A stretch of DNA of 64,000 bases from Clostridium sp. OF03-18AA (lineage in GTDB: Bacteria > Bacillota > Clostridia > Lachnospirales > Lachnospiraceae). The stretch is taken from positions 186,001 through 250,000 of the forward strand of contig NZ_QUEP01000003.1 of NCBI RefSeq assembly GCF_003478035.1, given 5' to 3'. Below the pieces are notes generated by a model. That model saw nothing but the letters and a program-made list of their open reading frames with translations. It made no database searches and was not told the origin of the DNA. Positions 35,816 through 45,279 of the stretch are shown piece after piece. A program made the position numbers and the translations under genes. Every line of letters starts with the position of its first letter. Position 1 is the first letter of the stretch.

Positions 35816-37264
35816 CTACCTCACAATTCTCTTAAACTCACTCTTCTCATATACTGCCGCCACCTTCCCCTGCTCCACGACGAGCAGGCGGTCCGAGATA
35901 TCAAGCGTATCGGAGATACTCGCGGTGATCATGAGTATCGCCGTCCCCTGTTTCTGGATCTGGCGCAGCACATTTAAGATCCTCATCCGGCAGAACATGT
36001 CGCCCTTTGCGAGCGGCTGGATGCAGACCATGATCCGCGGGCGCAGAAGATTCATCTTATGATAGAGCAGGGCAAACTGGTCTTCCTGCGGAATGTCGCG
36101 CACACAGGGCGCATCGATCACCGGTCCCACGAGCGGCAGATATTCTGAATGGATACTCCTGTAGATTTTCCGCGGGATCAGGCTTTTTCTGAGTTTCCGG
36201 TCCAGGAGAAATGTCAGGTTCTCCATGTAGCTCTCATCCAGAAACAGCAGCCGGTTCACCCCGTCCGCCGGGATCACGGCGATCCCCTCATCGAGATAAT
36301 CCGCCGCTTTTTTCTGTGTGTAGGTCACATGGTCCACCGTGATCCATCCTGATCTGCACCGCTTTTTTCCGGTCATCAGATCCATCATGTCCCCTGCGAT
36401 CTTATTTTCCTTGTCGAGGATCGTCATACACTCACCGCGGTGCAGGATGAAGCGAATACCATTTAAATTTCCGACTCCCACGGTGTGAAAGTGCAGGATC
36501 CCGTCATCCTCGGCATCCTGATCATTCTCCGTGGACATGATCTTCCATTCTGAGATGTACGGTGCCATCTTTTCGTCCGTCATCTCATCCCGCTCAAAGA
36601 CCTTGTAGATGTGACCGTCCGAAAAAAGTGCGGTCCGGTCCGCGATCTTAAAGAGCTCTTGGTGGTGGTTTCCCACATAGAGCACGGAGATCCCCTCTTT
36701 CCGGATCTTCTTTAACATCTGCTGGAACTCGAAGAGCTCATACTGGCTCAGATAGTTCGCCGGGTTGTCCACGATAATGAGATGACAGCCCGAAAGCAGC
36801 GCCTTTCCGAGCTCCACAAAGCATCTCTCAAGCTCTGTCAGGTTCTCCACTCTCTTTTCCAGGTCCACTTTCAGCCCTTTTTCCTCAAAAAAGCGGATCG
36901 CCTGGCTGAAGATCACCTGCTCATTGATAAAATATTTCCGGAAACCTTCCCGCAGGATAAAAAGGTTGTCCACAACGCTTAAGCCCTGCACGAGATGGCT
37001 CTTCTGTTCGATGAGCGCCACCTTATTGGACGCCCCGCTGCTGTAGGCGTAGCTATTTACAACGTTTCCGTCATACCACACGGATCCCAGGCTGATCGGA
37101 TCGTTCCGGCAGATCAGATCCACCATCTCTTTCTGGCCTTTCCGGTTCCGCGCCACCAGGCCAACGATCTCCCCGGCAAACATCTGGAATTCCAGATCAT
37201 CCAGGAGCAGCTCTCCGTCCCGTTCAAGATCAACATGCGATATCCGAAGAAGTTCTTTTCTCAT
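35816..37264 (-). CDS. Degenerate RbsA-like double ABC protein (pseudo-ATPase) of the sensor operon
   Basis: A 482-residue protein with the full two-domain layout of RbsA-type sugar ATPases but ruined nucleotide sites. In domain 1 the Walker A position reads GLVARNRKGQKEM (no GKS/T), Walker B is LIIVDNPANYLS with Asn for the catalytic Glu, and the LSGG signature is LTELERC. In domain 2 the phosphate loop is ILDKENKIAGDMM and Walker B MVCIQPLAKGD, while IAVIPADGVNRLLFLDESYMENL still aligns with RbsA. The fold is probably kept but hydrolysis unlikely. Its ATG overlaps the kinase stop (ATGA), tying it to the two-component system. A regulatory or adaptor role is my inference. Confidence 0.8.
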   Translation of the reverse strand: MRKELLRISHVDLERDGELLLDDLEFQMFAGEIVGLVARNRKGQKEMVDLICRNDPISLGSVWYDGNVVNSYAYSSGASNKVALIEQKSHLVQGLSVVDNLFILREGFRKYFINEQVIFSQAIRFFEEKGLKVDLEKRVENLTELERCFVELGKALLSGCHLIIVDNPANYLSQYELFEFQQMLKKIRKEGISVLYVGNHHQELFKIADRTALFSDGHIYKVFERDEMTDEKMAPYISEWKIMSTENDQDAEDDGILHFHTVGVGNLNGIRFILHRGECMTILDKENKIAGDMMDLMTGKKRCRSGWITVDHVTYTQKKAADYLDEGIAVIPADGVNRLLFLDESYMENLTFLLDRKLRKSLIPRKIYRSIHSEYLPLVGPVIDAPCVRDIPQEDQFALLYHKMNLLRPRIMVCIQPLAKGDMFCRMRILNVLRQIQKQGTAILMITASISDTLDISDRLLVVEQGKVAAVYEKSEFKRIVR

Positions 37265-38340
37265 CGCCATCCTCCCTGACGATCCCCGTCGCGCACCAGC
37301 GGAAGCTCCACTATGACATCAGTTCCGATCCCCTCTTTGCTGTAGACATGGATTCCGTACTCCTCGCCGAAGAGGAGCTTGATCCGCCTGTTCACGTTCA
37401 CCACCGCGATCCCGCCGCGGGCCGGCTTCTTCTCCTCCTCTTTTTCCGGGACATCTGTCTCCACATCAAGACGGCGCAGTTTTTCATTCAGTTCCTTCAG
37501 TTTTTCGTCCGTCATTCCGCGCCCATCATCGGAAATCCTGATGTAGAGCCGTTCCTCACTCGCACTGATCCGGATCACAAGATGACCTTTTCCGATCTTT
37601 CGCTCGATCCCGTGGTAGATGGAATTTTCCACGATCGGCTGCAGTGTCAGCTTCGGAAGTTTGCACTGCAGAAAATCCATCTCCGTGAAATCGTCGTCCG
37701 GATCCCGGTCATACTGGATCTTCAGGTCCAGTTTAGAACCGAATCGGAACTGTTGAATGTAGTAATAATTCTCGATATTGGCAAGTTCGTCCTCCAGCGT
37801 CACGAGATTTTCCAGGTTTGAGATCGTGTAGCGGAAGAAGGTCGCCAGCGCCTCCGTCATCTCCGCGATGCTGTCCAGCCCCGCGATCAGCGCCTCACTC
37901 CGGATCCCCTCCAGCGTGTTGTAGAGGAAATGGGGATTGATCTGGTTCTGAAGCGCCAGATACTCCGCCTGTTTCTTCGAGATCGCGATCAGGTTGTTCC
38001 GGTCGATGATCTCGTTCAGGCGCAGGACTGCCTGCTCACTCTCCGGTGAAAACGGATAGCGGACCTTAAAAAGGTCCTCCATGACATAGCCCATGACAAA
38101 CTGCTCATAGATCTTCCGAGTCTCCCGGTATGGGATCAGCACCGTCCGGTAAACGATCACCGCCAGAGCAGCGGAAAGCGCCGTAAATACAGCCGGGACC
38201 ATCAGGGACTGCATTTCCCGGATGCACACCACCCACATTCTTACGAGGAATGCCCCGACCAGCCCGGCTGCGAGAAGTGCGCACCATTTGATCCGAACGG
38301 ACAGGTAATTTTTCTCATCGGTATGTTTCTTCTCCATCAT
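37261..38340 (-). CDS. YesM/LytS-type sensor histidine kinase
   Basis: Membrane sensor, 359 residues. Two hydrophobic segments lie near the N-terminus (about 16-60), with very little extracellular sequence between them, so it may sense through partners. The His-kinase box NQINPHFLYNTLEGIRSEAL carries the phosphorylated His, and the ATP-binding region has VENSIYHGIE and ISDDGRGM. The ATG at 38340 overlaps the response-regulator stop (ATGA). The stop overlaps the pseudo-ATPase start in the same way, so all three are translationally coupled. Confidence 0.92.
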   Translation of the reverse strand: MMEKKHTDEKNYLSVRIKWCALLAAGLVGAFLVRMWVVCIREMQSLMVPAVFTALSAALAVIVYRTVLIPYRETRKIYEQFVMGYVMEDLFKVRYPFSPESEQAVLRLNEIIDRNNLIAISKKQAEYLALQNQINPHFLYNTLEGIRSEALIAGLDSIAEMTEALATFFRYTISNLENLVTLEDELANIENYYYIQQFRFGSKLDLKIQYDRDPDDDFTEMDFLQCKLPKLTLQPIVENSIYHGIERKIGKGHLVIRISASEERLYIRISDDGRGMTDEKLKELNEKLRRLDVETDVPEKEEEKKPARGGIAVVNVNRRIKLLFGEEYGIHVYSKEGIGTDVIVELPLVRDGDRQGGWR

Positions 38341-39944
38341 GAGTACAGCTTTCTGTATTCCTTGGGCTTTAAGCCCGCATATTTTGTAAAGGTCTTCGTG
38401 AAATACCGCACATCGCTGTAGCCGACCTTCCCGCATATATCGGCCACCGTGTCATTTGTCTCCTTTAAGAGCTTTTTTGCCATGTCCATGCGAACCTTCG
38501 AGAGGTATTCCAGAAACGTCATCCCCGTATCCTTCTTAAAGATCGTGCTGAGGTACGTCGGGGAGAGATCCACAACCCGACTGAGTTCTTCCAGCGTCAG
38601 CGGCTCTCCAAAATGTTCTTCCACATACTTTTTCACCACGCGGATCGGACGGTTTTCGTCCTGTCTCTTTAATCTCGCCGCCTTCTCGTAGGAGGTCGTG
38701 ATCCGTCTCGTCAGATAATCGAAAAGCTCCGCCGCATCTGCACAGTTGTCGGCACTGACGCTGAAGTTCTCCATAAAGTTCTCTTCCACCGGAAGACGGT
38801 ACTTTTTCATGAAAAACAGGTACTGGTTGCAGATCTCCTTCGTCATCTGAAGGATCTCATGACCGCTGATCTCCTTTGCCGCCATCATTTTCGTCTTCAG
38901 ATAGAGCAGTTCTTCCCGCACTGCAAAGGAATCCAGACTCTCCAGCGTGTGGGCGATCCGGTCATTAAACTTTGCAAAGATCTCACTGTCCGCAAAGGAC
39001 TCCCCGCTTTCGATCTTTCCTTCCATCAGCTTTCCCGTTCCTGCGAGCAGCCGCTCCTCGATGAGGAGTCTGGCATTTTTTAAGGAACTGCCGATCTCCG
39101 GGAGACTCACCACACCCTCGCCGAGTGCCAGCGTCACCGACAGGTTCTTTAAAATATCCCCCTGGACCCGGATCTCCGAGAGCAGGGCTTTCATCTGTCT
39201 CCGGATCTGCATCCGGTCCTCTGCGTCATAGTTCAGCAGAAAGAAATGGAATCCGTTGAGCTCCGTATTCTCTGTCTCCATGACATAGTCTTTTAAAAAT
39301 CTTTCCGCCGCAGACTGGACTTTCTCCGCCATAAACTGGACATTCTGCTCCTCATCGCAGACACGCCCATCCAGTTTTAAGATGGCGATGCAGAATTCCC
39401 CCGGCTCAAAACGATAGTGAAATTCCCGGTTGATCTCCAAAAGCGGCTGCGACAGGGTCTCCTTATTTCTTCTCCCCACAAGATCCTGTAAAAAGGCCTG
39501 TCTCAGGTTCTTCTCGTCGCTCCTGATCGCCAGTCTGGTCTTCTCCTCCTGGCTCAGCTGTTCCGTCTGCGCCCGGAAACGGGTGCTGAGGCGCTTTAAT
39601 GTCTCCGTCAGCTCGTCCTTTTTTATCGGCTTTAAGAGATACGCATTCACCCCGTACCGGATCGCCATCTGCGCATACTCAAAATGGCGGTAGCCGCTGA
39701 TGATCACAAACTCCGCATTCGGAGCTTCCTCTTTTCCGAGCCGGATCAGGTCCAGCCCATCATATCCCGGCATCCGGATGTCCGTGATCACGATATCCGG
39801 ATGAACTTCCTTTATCTTTTCCAGCGCATCGATCCCGTTCTCCGCGACCGCTCCGACCTCCATATCAAGAGCATCCCAGTCCACCAGCTTTTCGATCAGC
39901 TGGCAGACCTTGCTCTCATCATCCGCGATCAGTACCTTTAACAT
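38337..39944 (-). CDS. YesN-type response regulator with AraC DNA-binding domain
   Basis: A 535-residue regulator. Receiver domain 1-120 with phospho-acceptor Asp55 in DIVITDIRMPG and a Lys in LLKPIKKDEL; a long middle region; and an AraC-type double helix-turn-helix at the C-terminus (EPLTLEELSRVVDLSPTYLS, then TVADICGKVGYSDVRYFTKT). It should activate the sugar transport operon when phosphorylated by the adjoining kinase. It is first in the operon, with a good promoter upstream. Confidence 0.93.
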   Translation of the reverse strand: MLKVLIADDESKVCQLIEKLVDWDALDMEVGAVAENGIDALEKIKEVHPDIVITDIRMPGYDGLDLIRLGKEEAPNAEFVIISGYRHFEYAQMAIRYGVNAYLLKPIKKDELTETLKRLSTRFRAQTEQLSQEEKTRLAIRSDEKNLRQAFLQDLVGRRNKETLSQPLLEINREFHYRFEPGEFCIAILKLDGRVCDEEQNVQFMAEKVQSAAERFLKDYVMETENTELNGFHFFLLNYDAEDRMQIRRQMKALLSEIRVQGDILKNLSVTLALGEGVVSLPEIGSSLKNARLLIEERLLAGTGKLMEGKIESGESFADSEIFAKFNDRIAHTLESLDSFAVREELLYLKTKMMAAKEISGHEILQMTKEICNQYLFFMKKYRLPVEENFMENFSVSADNCADAAELFDYLTRRITTSYEKAARLKRQDENRPIRVVKKYVEEHFGEPLTLEELSRVVDLSPTYLSTIFKKDTGMTFLEYLSKVRMDMAKKLLKETNDTVADICGKVGYSDVRYFTKTFTKYAGLKPKEYRKLYS

Positions 39945-39985
39945 CCTCGTTCCCCCCTGTTTCCCCCAAAGTCATATTAAGGTTA

Positions 39986-40015
39986 TTGTACCCCGCCGGG
40001 CATGATTCCGTCAAC
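39986..40015 (-). promoter_or_regulatory. Promoter of the sensor/sugar operon
   Basis: TTGACG (40010-40015) and TACAAT (39986-39991) on the minus strand, 18 bp apart, about 40 bp before the response-regulator ATG. Confidence 0.7.
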
Positions 40016-40111
40016 CGGTATGAAGCGACGCTCTTCGCGCTTTTTTGCTGACATCTGCCAAAAAGGACCGGCATTCTCTCCCCCATATCTGGTCCGACCA
40101 TTCTTTTCCAC

Positions 40112-40140
40112 TTGACACACACTACAACATCTGGTATATA
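40112..40140 (+). promoter_or_regulatory. pflB promoter
   Basis: Consensus TTGACA (40112-40117), 17-bp spacer, TATATA (40135-40140). Transcription would start near 40147, just before the riboswitch. Confidence 0.85.
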
Positions 40141-40151
40141 TATGTCATACC

Positions 40152-40220
40152 GATCATATGACTGACGGATAAGTGGTGAACCACGTGAAGTATGATCGAA
40201 GAAAGCCGACCGTCTGGGCG
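40152..40220 (+). ncRNA. ZTP riboswitch (pfl motif)
   Basis: The stretch contains the conserved pieces of the ZTP/pfl aptamer in order: GACTGACGG, a GTGG/CCAC hairpin, and after a linker the GCCGACCGTCTGGGC end that forms the pseudoknot. ZTP signals folate (10-formyl-THF) shortage. The location upstream of pflB is the setting that gave the motif its first name, and it makes sense because Pfl makes formate for one-carbon metabolism. An infernal search against the Rfam pfl/ZTP model would settle it. Confidence 0.88.
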
Positions 40221-40250
40221 ATCATAGCGCAGACTGTGGGTTATTTTTTT
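40210..40250 (+). terminator. Riboswitch-controlled terminator
   Basis: GTCTG (40212-40216), part of the aptamer pseudoknot, can pair with CAGAC (40230-40234), followed by TTATTTTTTT. Ligand binding would hold the GTCTG segment and prevent termination, turning pflB on. Confidence 0.75.
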
Positions 40251-40482
40251 ACCCTTTTGTCTGATGGCGCATTCTGCGCCGCGCTGTGATTCTGTAACAG
40301 CTGAGATCTCCCTAAAGAGAAAATTTTCCATATGGCAGATTTTGATAATGATTCTCATTTAAAGTATTGTTTTTTCCTGTCATGATCTGTTATAATGGCG
40401 AAGCATTTCTTCACAACCGAAGATTTCAGAATGATCCCTTTTTAACAATATGTAATCGTAATGGAAACAAGGAGGAACCACC

Positions 40483-42786
40483 ATGTCTGAACAGAATACC
40501 CTAAACGGAAACGCTGATGTTTTCAAAAAAGCCTGGAGAGGATTCCAGGGCACAAAATGGACCGACGAGGTCAATGTCCGCGAATTCATCCAGAATAACT
40601 ATACCCAGTATGACGGAAACGAGGATTTCCTCGCCGCTCCGACCGAGGCGACCGATAAGCTCTGGGGTCGTCTTCAGGAACTCCAGAAAGAGGAGCGCAA
40701 AAAAGGCGGCGTTTTAGAGTGCGAGACTGAGGTCGTATCCAGCCTGACTTCCTACGGTCCTGGCTACATCGACGAGAGCTTAAAAGAGCTCGAGACCATC
40801 GTCGGCCTCCAGACGGACAAGCCGTTAAAGCGTGCATTCATGCCTTACGGCGGGATCAAGATGGCGGAGGAAGCCGCTGAGACTTACGGATATAAAGTAA
40901 ACGAGAAATTCCACAAAATCTTCACCGAATACCATAAGACACACAACCAGGCTGTCTTTGACGCCTACACTCCGGAGATGAAAGCTGCCCGCCACTGCCA
41001 TATCGTGACCGGTCTTCCGGACACTTACGGCCGTGGAAGAATTGTCGGCGACTACCGCCGTGTGGCTCTCTACGGAATCGATTTCCTGATCGAGGAGAAG
41101 AAAAAAGACCTGGAGCTCTGCGGAAACGGTGCGATGTACGATGAGATCATCCGCCAGAGAGAAGAGATCGCAGAGCAGATCCGCGCGTTAAAGGGCATGA
41201 AGGAGATGGCAAAGATCTACGGCTACGATATCTCCGGCCCAGCGACAAACGCAAAAGAGGCAATCCAGTGGCTGTACTTCGGCTACCTCGCAGCAGTCAA
41301 GACCCAGAACGGCGCTGCGATGAGCGTTGGACGTATCTCCACCTTTATTGATATTTATGTAAACCGTGATCTAGAAGAGGGAACTCTCACCGAGTCCCAG
41401 GCTCAGGAACTGATCGACCATATGACCATGAAGTTCCGTATGGTGAAGTTCGCGAGAATCCCGTCCTACAACCAGCTCTTCTCCGGTGACCCGGTTTGGG
41501 CGACTCTTGAGGTTGCAGGTCTCGGACAGGATGGACGCCACATGGTCACAAAGACAGACTTCCGTTTCCTCCACACATTAGAGAACATGGGACCGTCCCC
41601 GGAGCCGAACCTGACCGTGCTCTACTCTTCCCGTCTTCCGGAGAACTTTAAGAAGTACGCAGCGAAGATCTCCGTTGACACTTCTTCCATCCAGTACGAG
41701 AACGATGACGTGATGCGTCCGGTATGGGGCGACGACTACAGCATCTGCTGCTGCGTATCCGCTACCCAGACAGGTAAGGAGATGCAGTTCTTCGGTGCCC
41801 GCGCAAACCTTGCAAAGTGCCTGCTCTACGCGATCAACGGCGGTAAGGACGAGAAGTACATGACAAAAGACGGCAAACCGATGCAGGTTGGTCCGGAGTA
41901 TGCACCGATCACTTCCGAGTATCTCGACTACGACGAGGTCATGCACAAATATGATCTCATGATGGACTGGCTCGCAGGAATCTATGTGAATATCCTGAAC
42001 CTGATCCAGTACATGCACGATAAATATTACTACGAGGCAGCCGAGATGGCTCTCATCGACACCGACGTGCGCCGCACCTTCGCGACCGGCATCGCAGGTT
42101 TCTCCCATGTGGTGGATTCCCTCTCCGCGATCAAGTACGCAAAGGTCAAGGTTGTCCGCGACGAGAACGGCATGGCGTCCAGCTTCATCACAGAGGGTGA
42201 CTTCCCGCGCTACGGAAACGATGATGACCGCGCCGACGATATCGCAGTTTGGCTGTTAAAGACTTTCTTAAAGAAAGTGAAAAAGTACCACACCTACCGG
42301 AACTCCGAGGCGACAACTTCCATCCTTACGATCACTTCCAACGTGGTTTACGGTAAGGCGACAGGCGCTCTCCCGGACGGACGTGCAGCGTTCACTCCGT
42401 TTGCCCCGGGCGCTACCCCGTCCTACGGTGCGGAGCAGAATGGTCTTCTCGCTTCCTTAAACTCCGTCGCAAAGCTTCCGTATGAGTACGCACTCGACGG
42501 AATCTCCAACACCGAGACGATCGCTCCTGGTGCACTCGGCCATTCCGAGGACGAGAGAAAGAACAACCTGGTTCATGTTCTCGACGGATACTTTGACCAG
42601 GGCGCTCATCACCTCAACGTGAATGTCTTCGGTCTTGATAAGTTAAAAGACGCGATGGAACATCCGGAGAAACCGGAGTATGCAAACTTCACGATCCGCG
42701 TTTCCGGTTATGCGGTTAAGTTTATCGACCTGACAAGAGAGCAGCAGCTTGATGTCATCGCAAGAACCTGCCACGAGGCAATGTAA
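40483..42786 (+). CDS. pflB: Pyruvate formate-lyase
   Basis: Glycyl-radical enzyme splitting pyruvate and CoA into acetyl-CoA and formate. The 767-residue protein has the active-site cysteine pair in [13 protein letters not shown] (about 418-426) and the glycyl-radical loop [12 protein letters not shown] close to the C-terminus. AGGAGG precedes the ATG. Expression seems governed by a strong promoter and a ZTP riboswitch with a terminator. Its activase gene follows after 173 bp. Confidence 0.98.
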   Translation: MSEQNTLNGNADVFKKAWRGFQGTKWTDEVNVREFIQNNYTQYDGNEDFLAAPTEATDKLWGRLQELQKEERKKGGVLECETEVVSSLTSYGPGYIDESLKELETIVGLQTDKPLKRAFMPYGGIKMAEEAAETYGYKVNEKFHKIFTEYHKTHNQAVFDAYTPEMKAARHCHIVTGLPDTYGRGRIVGDYRRVALYGIDFLIEEKKKDLELCGNGAMYDEIIRQREEIAEQIRALKGMKEMAKIYGYDISGPATNAKEAIQWLYFGYLAAVKTQNGAAMSVGRISTFIDIYVNRDLEEGTLTESQAQELIDHMTMKFRMVKFARIPSYNQLFSGDPVWATLEVAGLGQDGRHMVTKTDFRFLHTLENMGPSPEPNLTVLYSSRLPENFKKYAAKISVDTSSIQYENDDVMRPVWGDDYSICCCVSATQTGKEMQFFGARANLAKCLLYAINGGKDEKYMTKDGKPMQVGPEYAPITSEYLDYDEVMHKYDLMMDWLAGIYVNILNLIQYMHDKYYYEAAEMALIDTDVRRTFATGIAGFSHVVDSLSAIKYAKVKVVRDENGMASSFITEGDFPRYGNDDDRADDIAVWLLKTFLKKVKKYHTYRNSEATTSILTITSNVVYGKATGALPDGRAAFTPFAPGATPSYGAEQNGLLASLNSVAKLPYEYALDGISNTETIAPGALGHSEDERKNNLVHVLDGYFDQGAHHLNVNVFGLDKLKDAMEHPEKPEYANFTIRVSGYAVKFIDLTREQQLDVIARTCHEAM

Positions 42787-42803
42787 ATTTATCCATTTAA
42801 AAA

Positions 42804-42834
42804 TCAGCCGGGAATGTTGTTTGTTCCCGGCTGA
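42804..42834. repeat. Intercistronic hairpin between pflB and pflA
   Basis: Perfect 11-bp stem from TCAGCCGGGAA to TTCCCGGCTGA, 10-nt loop, no U-run. It probably protects the pflB 3' end or reduces pflA expression instead of ending transcription fully. Confidence 0.65.
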
Positions 42835-42959
42835 GTCTAAATTATGAAGGTTTTTTCTGGCTTGGCATTAGGGTTTTAATGTTTGCACTTTTGCACCGCA
42901 CTGCTCATTTTATCTTTATTTTTATCCCCGGCAGATTCCGGGAGAAGGGAAACTTTTAT

Positions 42960-43793
42960 ATGGAAACAACAGGCTACATTCACTCCATCGACAGTTTTGG
43001 TTCCGTAGACGGACCCGGCGTCCGCTTTGTGACTTTTCTTCAGGGCTGCCATATGCGGTGCCGGTATTGTCATAATCCGGATACATGGAAGCTGGCAGGG
43101 AATCCTGCTGCGGCCTGTCCGCAGACCTCAGAAGCTGCCCATGGGAACAATTCCGCTGCGTCAGAAACCCGCCCTGACTCCGTCTCTTCCGGCTGCAATT
43201 ACAAAGAGATCACCCCGTCCGCCCTTTTAAAGCAGGCACTCCGCTACAAGCGCTACTGGGGCAAAGAGGGCGGCATCACGGTCAGCGGCGGCGAACCGCT
43301 CTTACAGCTTGATTTCATGACGGAGCTTTTCCGTCTTGCAAAAGAAAACGGCGTCGGCACAGTGCTTGACACCGCGGGACAGCCGTTTACAAGAACAGAA
43401 CCATTTTTCTCAAAACTTTCGTCTCTCATGGAGAACACGGACCTTGTGATGCTCGACTTAAAACACATCGATCCGGAAAAGCACCGTGCTCTCACCGGCC
43501 ACACAAACGAGAATATCCTGGACTTCGCCAGATACTTAAACGAGATTGGCAAACCCACGTGGGTCCGCCACGTCCTCGTCCCGGGCGTGACCGACGATGA
43601 AGAAAACCTTCGCGGTATCCGCGCGTTTTTAGACACACTGTCCAACGTGAAAAAGGTGGAAGTTCTCCCGTACCATACGCTCGGGATCTACAAATGGGAG
43701 TCACTCGGCATCCCGTATACCTTGAAAGATGTGGATCCACCGACGGCAGAATCGGTGAAGCGGGCGGAAGAAATCCTGGGGTGTCAGAAATAA
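42960..43793 (+). CDS. pflA: Pyruvate formate-lyase activating enzyme with an extra segment
   Basis: Radical-SAM enzyme that places the glycyl radical on PflB. The [4Fe-4S] motif CHMRCRYC (about 30-37) and SAM-binding VSGGEPLLQ are intact. It is 277 residues, longer than the roughly 246 of the E. coli enzyme, because of an inserted hydrophilic stretch at about 46-80 (Ala/Ser/Asn-rich, two cysteines) after the cluster loop. The ATG at 42960 follows GAAGGG; the frame from 42879 lacks a good site. Confidence 0.94.
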   Translation: METTGYIHSIDSFGSVDGPGVRFVTFLQGCHMRCRYCHNPDTWKLAGNPAAACPQTSEAAHGNNSAASETRPDSVSSGCNYKEITPSALLKQALRYKRYWGKEGGITVSGGEPLLQLDFMTELFRLAKENGVGTVLDTAGQPFTRTEPFFSKLSSLMENTDLVMLDLKHIDPEKHRALTGHTNENILDFARYLNEIGKPTWVRHVLVPGVTDDEENLRGIRAFLDTLSNVKKVEVLPYHTLGIYKWESLGIPYTLKDVDPPTAESVKRAEEILGCQK

Positions 43794-43871
43794 GTTTTTC
43801 CAACCAAATGCCGTTGATTCCCGTCAGCGTCAAGCTCTCATGCAAACACAGGCTTTGACTATTGCTCACAT

Positions 43872-43965
43872 AACAAGTGAAAACACGCTTTGCGAGTTTC
43901 CCCTTGTTATCGCGACAGTCGCCAAGGTCCCGCGCAAGCGCGGACTTTGGCTCGCTGTTCACGTA
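43872..43965. repeat. 94-nt structured repeat R2
   Basis: Second copy of R1 (20863-20956), 87 of 94 positions the same, same length and both hairpins kept. It lies between the convergent pflA and the 138-residue gene, where no separate terminator is obvious, so it may supply that function. Confidence 0.85.
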
Positions 43966-43971
43966 TTTCTT

Positions 43972-44388
43972 TTATCTTTTCTGATTATAAATTTCCTTCA
44001 GATTCTCAATCGCAAGAACCGGATCCATCGTATGAAACATCATGTAATTTCGTTTCATAACTTCGACCGGCGCTTGTTTATATATCTTTCTACTGTCCTC
44101 ACCGCTGTAATAATGCCAATAACGGTAAATATAACCGATCCAATACAGAACATCTTTTGAATATACTTCTCCGCCAACTAAACTCTCTGTCTTGGAATTT
44201 CCGATGACCTCATCTAAAAGATACTCTTCTCCTGCCCATTGCATACGATTATACTCAGAATCCAATGCTTTTGCCGTCTCAGAATTCATGAACAATTTAA
44301 TAAATTCCATACTACTGTAATTATGATCAGCTGACAGTTCAAAAAGTCTTCCCTGTATGTCACAGAGTTTTAAAGCTATCTCATTCAT
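43972..44388 (-). CDS. Small partner of the HTH/ART-like protein (unknown family)
   Basis: A 138-residue acidic/aromatic protein I cannot assign with certainty; it may be distantly DUF3791-like. Features include FIKLFMNSETAKALDSEYN, MQWAGEEYLLDEVIGN and a Tyr/Trp-rich WIGYIYRYWHYYSGED. No signal peptide or membrane segment. Its start overlaps the stop of the upstream ART-like gene by ATGA, so the two are made together. The arrangement suggests toxin and antitoxin, with this protein a candidate for either neutraliser or effector. Confidence 0.6.
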   Translation of the reverse strand: MNEIALKLCDIQGRLFELSADHNYSSMEFIKLFMNSETAKALDSEYNRMQWAGEEYLLDEVIGNSKTESLVGGEVYSKDVLYWIGYIYRYWHYYSGEDSRKIYKQAPVEVMKRNYMMFHTMDPVLAIENLKEIYNQKR

Positions 44389-45263
44389 TGTTTTCCTCCG
44401 GCTTTGGCGTTATCCAGGATTTCATCAAAAAATAGTCCCTCACGGCGATAATTCTTACAGATACCGTTTGCAAGAGAAACTCCCCGTGCACGATTTTCCT
44501 CTGCAACCTCCTTAATAAATGCTCTCTCCAAATAGGAAAGCTCTATTTCCGCTTCAATATGGATTGCATCACATCCTCTTTGTGACACCGCAACGTACTG
44601 ACTTCCCAATTGCAATGCAGAAAGACTGTGTACCAATGCTGCATCTGTGATATTTCCAATAAAGAAATTATCAATCACATAAAACATCCTGTCATTTGCA
44701 ATGCTTCCAATAAGCAGATCTTTTCCGGCTGCCATATTTCGATACTTGTTATAAAATTCAGTATCCTTTATGCTCTCCATTCTTCCCCTGTTATATGCTA
44801 CAAGCATTGCCCACTCAATATCTGCTGGTACATTCAGCATTTCAAGCTCGTTCACATCGACTGAAACGATATAAAATTTTGATTTTTCATAGTCGCAAAT
44901 CAGTGTCAACGCCTGACATGGATCCGTTCCCATATAAAAGCCTCTGCCAAAATCACACTGTTTCCGGCTCTTCGGCTCAATAACTCCTTCTATGCCGGAT
45001 TTCGATCCATGATAAAGCAGTACCTTTCCGTGAACAGATTCTATTTTTTTTGCCGCTTCCGCAATTTTCTCCAACGTCATATCATAAACCGGAACTGCCC
45101 GTGCCTTACACAGCTCATGCAATCTCATCTGCGCCAGTTTATTAGGAACAGCCCGGCCGTTTTCCCAACGGTTCACGGTTGCAAAAGACACATTCATATA
45201 CTCTGCGAACTCGGTCTGACTCATGTTCAAATAAAACCTGATTTTTTTAATCAAATTTTTCAT
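44385..45263 (-). CDS. HTH-DUF3990 protein, ADP-ribosyltransferase-like toxin candidate
   Basis: A 292-residue protein. Residues 1-60 are a Cro/C1-type helix-turn-helix (LNMSQTEFAEYMNVSFATVN, RWENGRAVPN). Residues about 80-270 match DUF3990: VLLYHGSKSGIEGVIEP, then CDFGRGFYMGTDPCQAL, the region resembling the NAD-binding face of ADP-ribosyltransferases. The ATG at 45263 follows GGAG; the frame from 45353 starts inside the promoter. Self-regulation is likely because a palindrome overlaps the promoter. ADP-ribosylation activity is inferred from the family. Confidence 0.72.
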   Translation of the reverse strand: MKNLIKKIRFYLNMSQTEFAEYMNVSFATVNRWENGRAVPNKLAQMRLHELCKARAVPVYDMTLEKIAEAAKKIESVHGKVLLYHGSKSGIEGVIEPKSRKQCDFGRGFYMGTDPCQALTLICDYEKSKFYIVSVDVNELEMLNVPADIEWAMLVAYNRGRMESIKDTEFYNKYRNMAAGKDLLIGSIANDRMFYVIDNFFIGNITDAALVHSLSALQLGSQYVAVSQRGCDAIHIEAEIELSYLERAFIKEVAEENRARGVSLANGICKNYRREGLFFDEILDNAKAGGKQ

Positions 45264-45279
45264 GTCGCTTCTCCAAAAT

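Larger units (their letters stand above)
39945..40482. other. Divergent control region: sensor operon and pflB
   Basis: Holds the minus-strand promoter of the response-regulator operon, the plus-strand pflB promoter, the ZTP riboswitch and its terminator, then about 230 bp of pflB leader with no further gene. A second promoter may lie near 40,360-40,400, where TATAAT follows an A/T-rich stretch. Confidence 0.6.
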
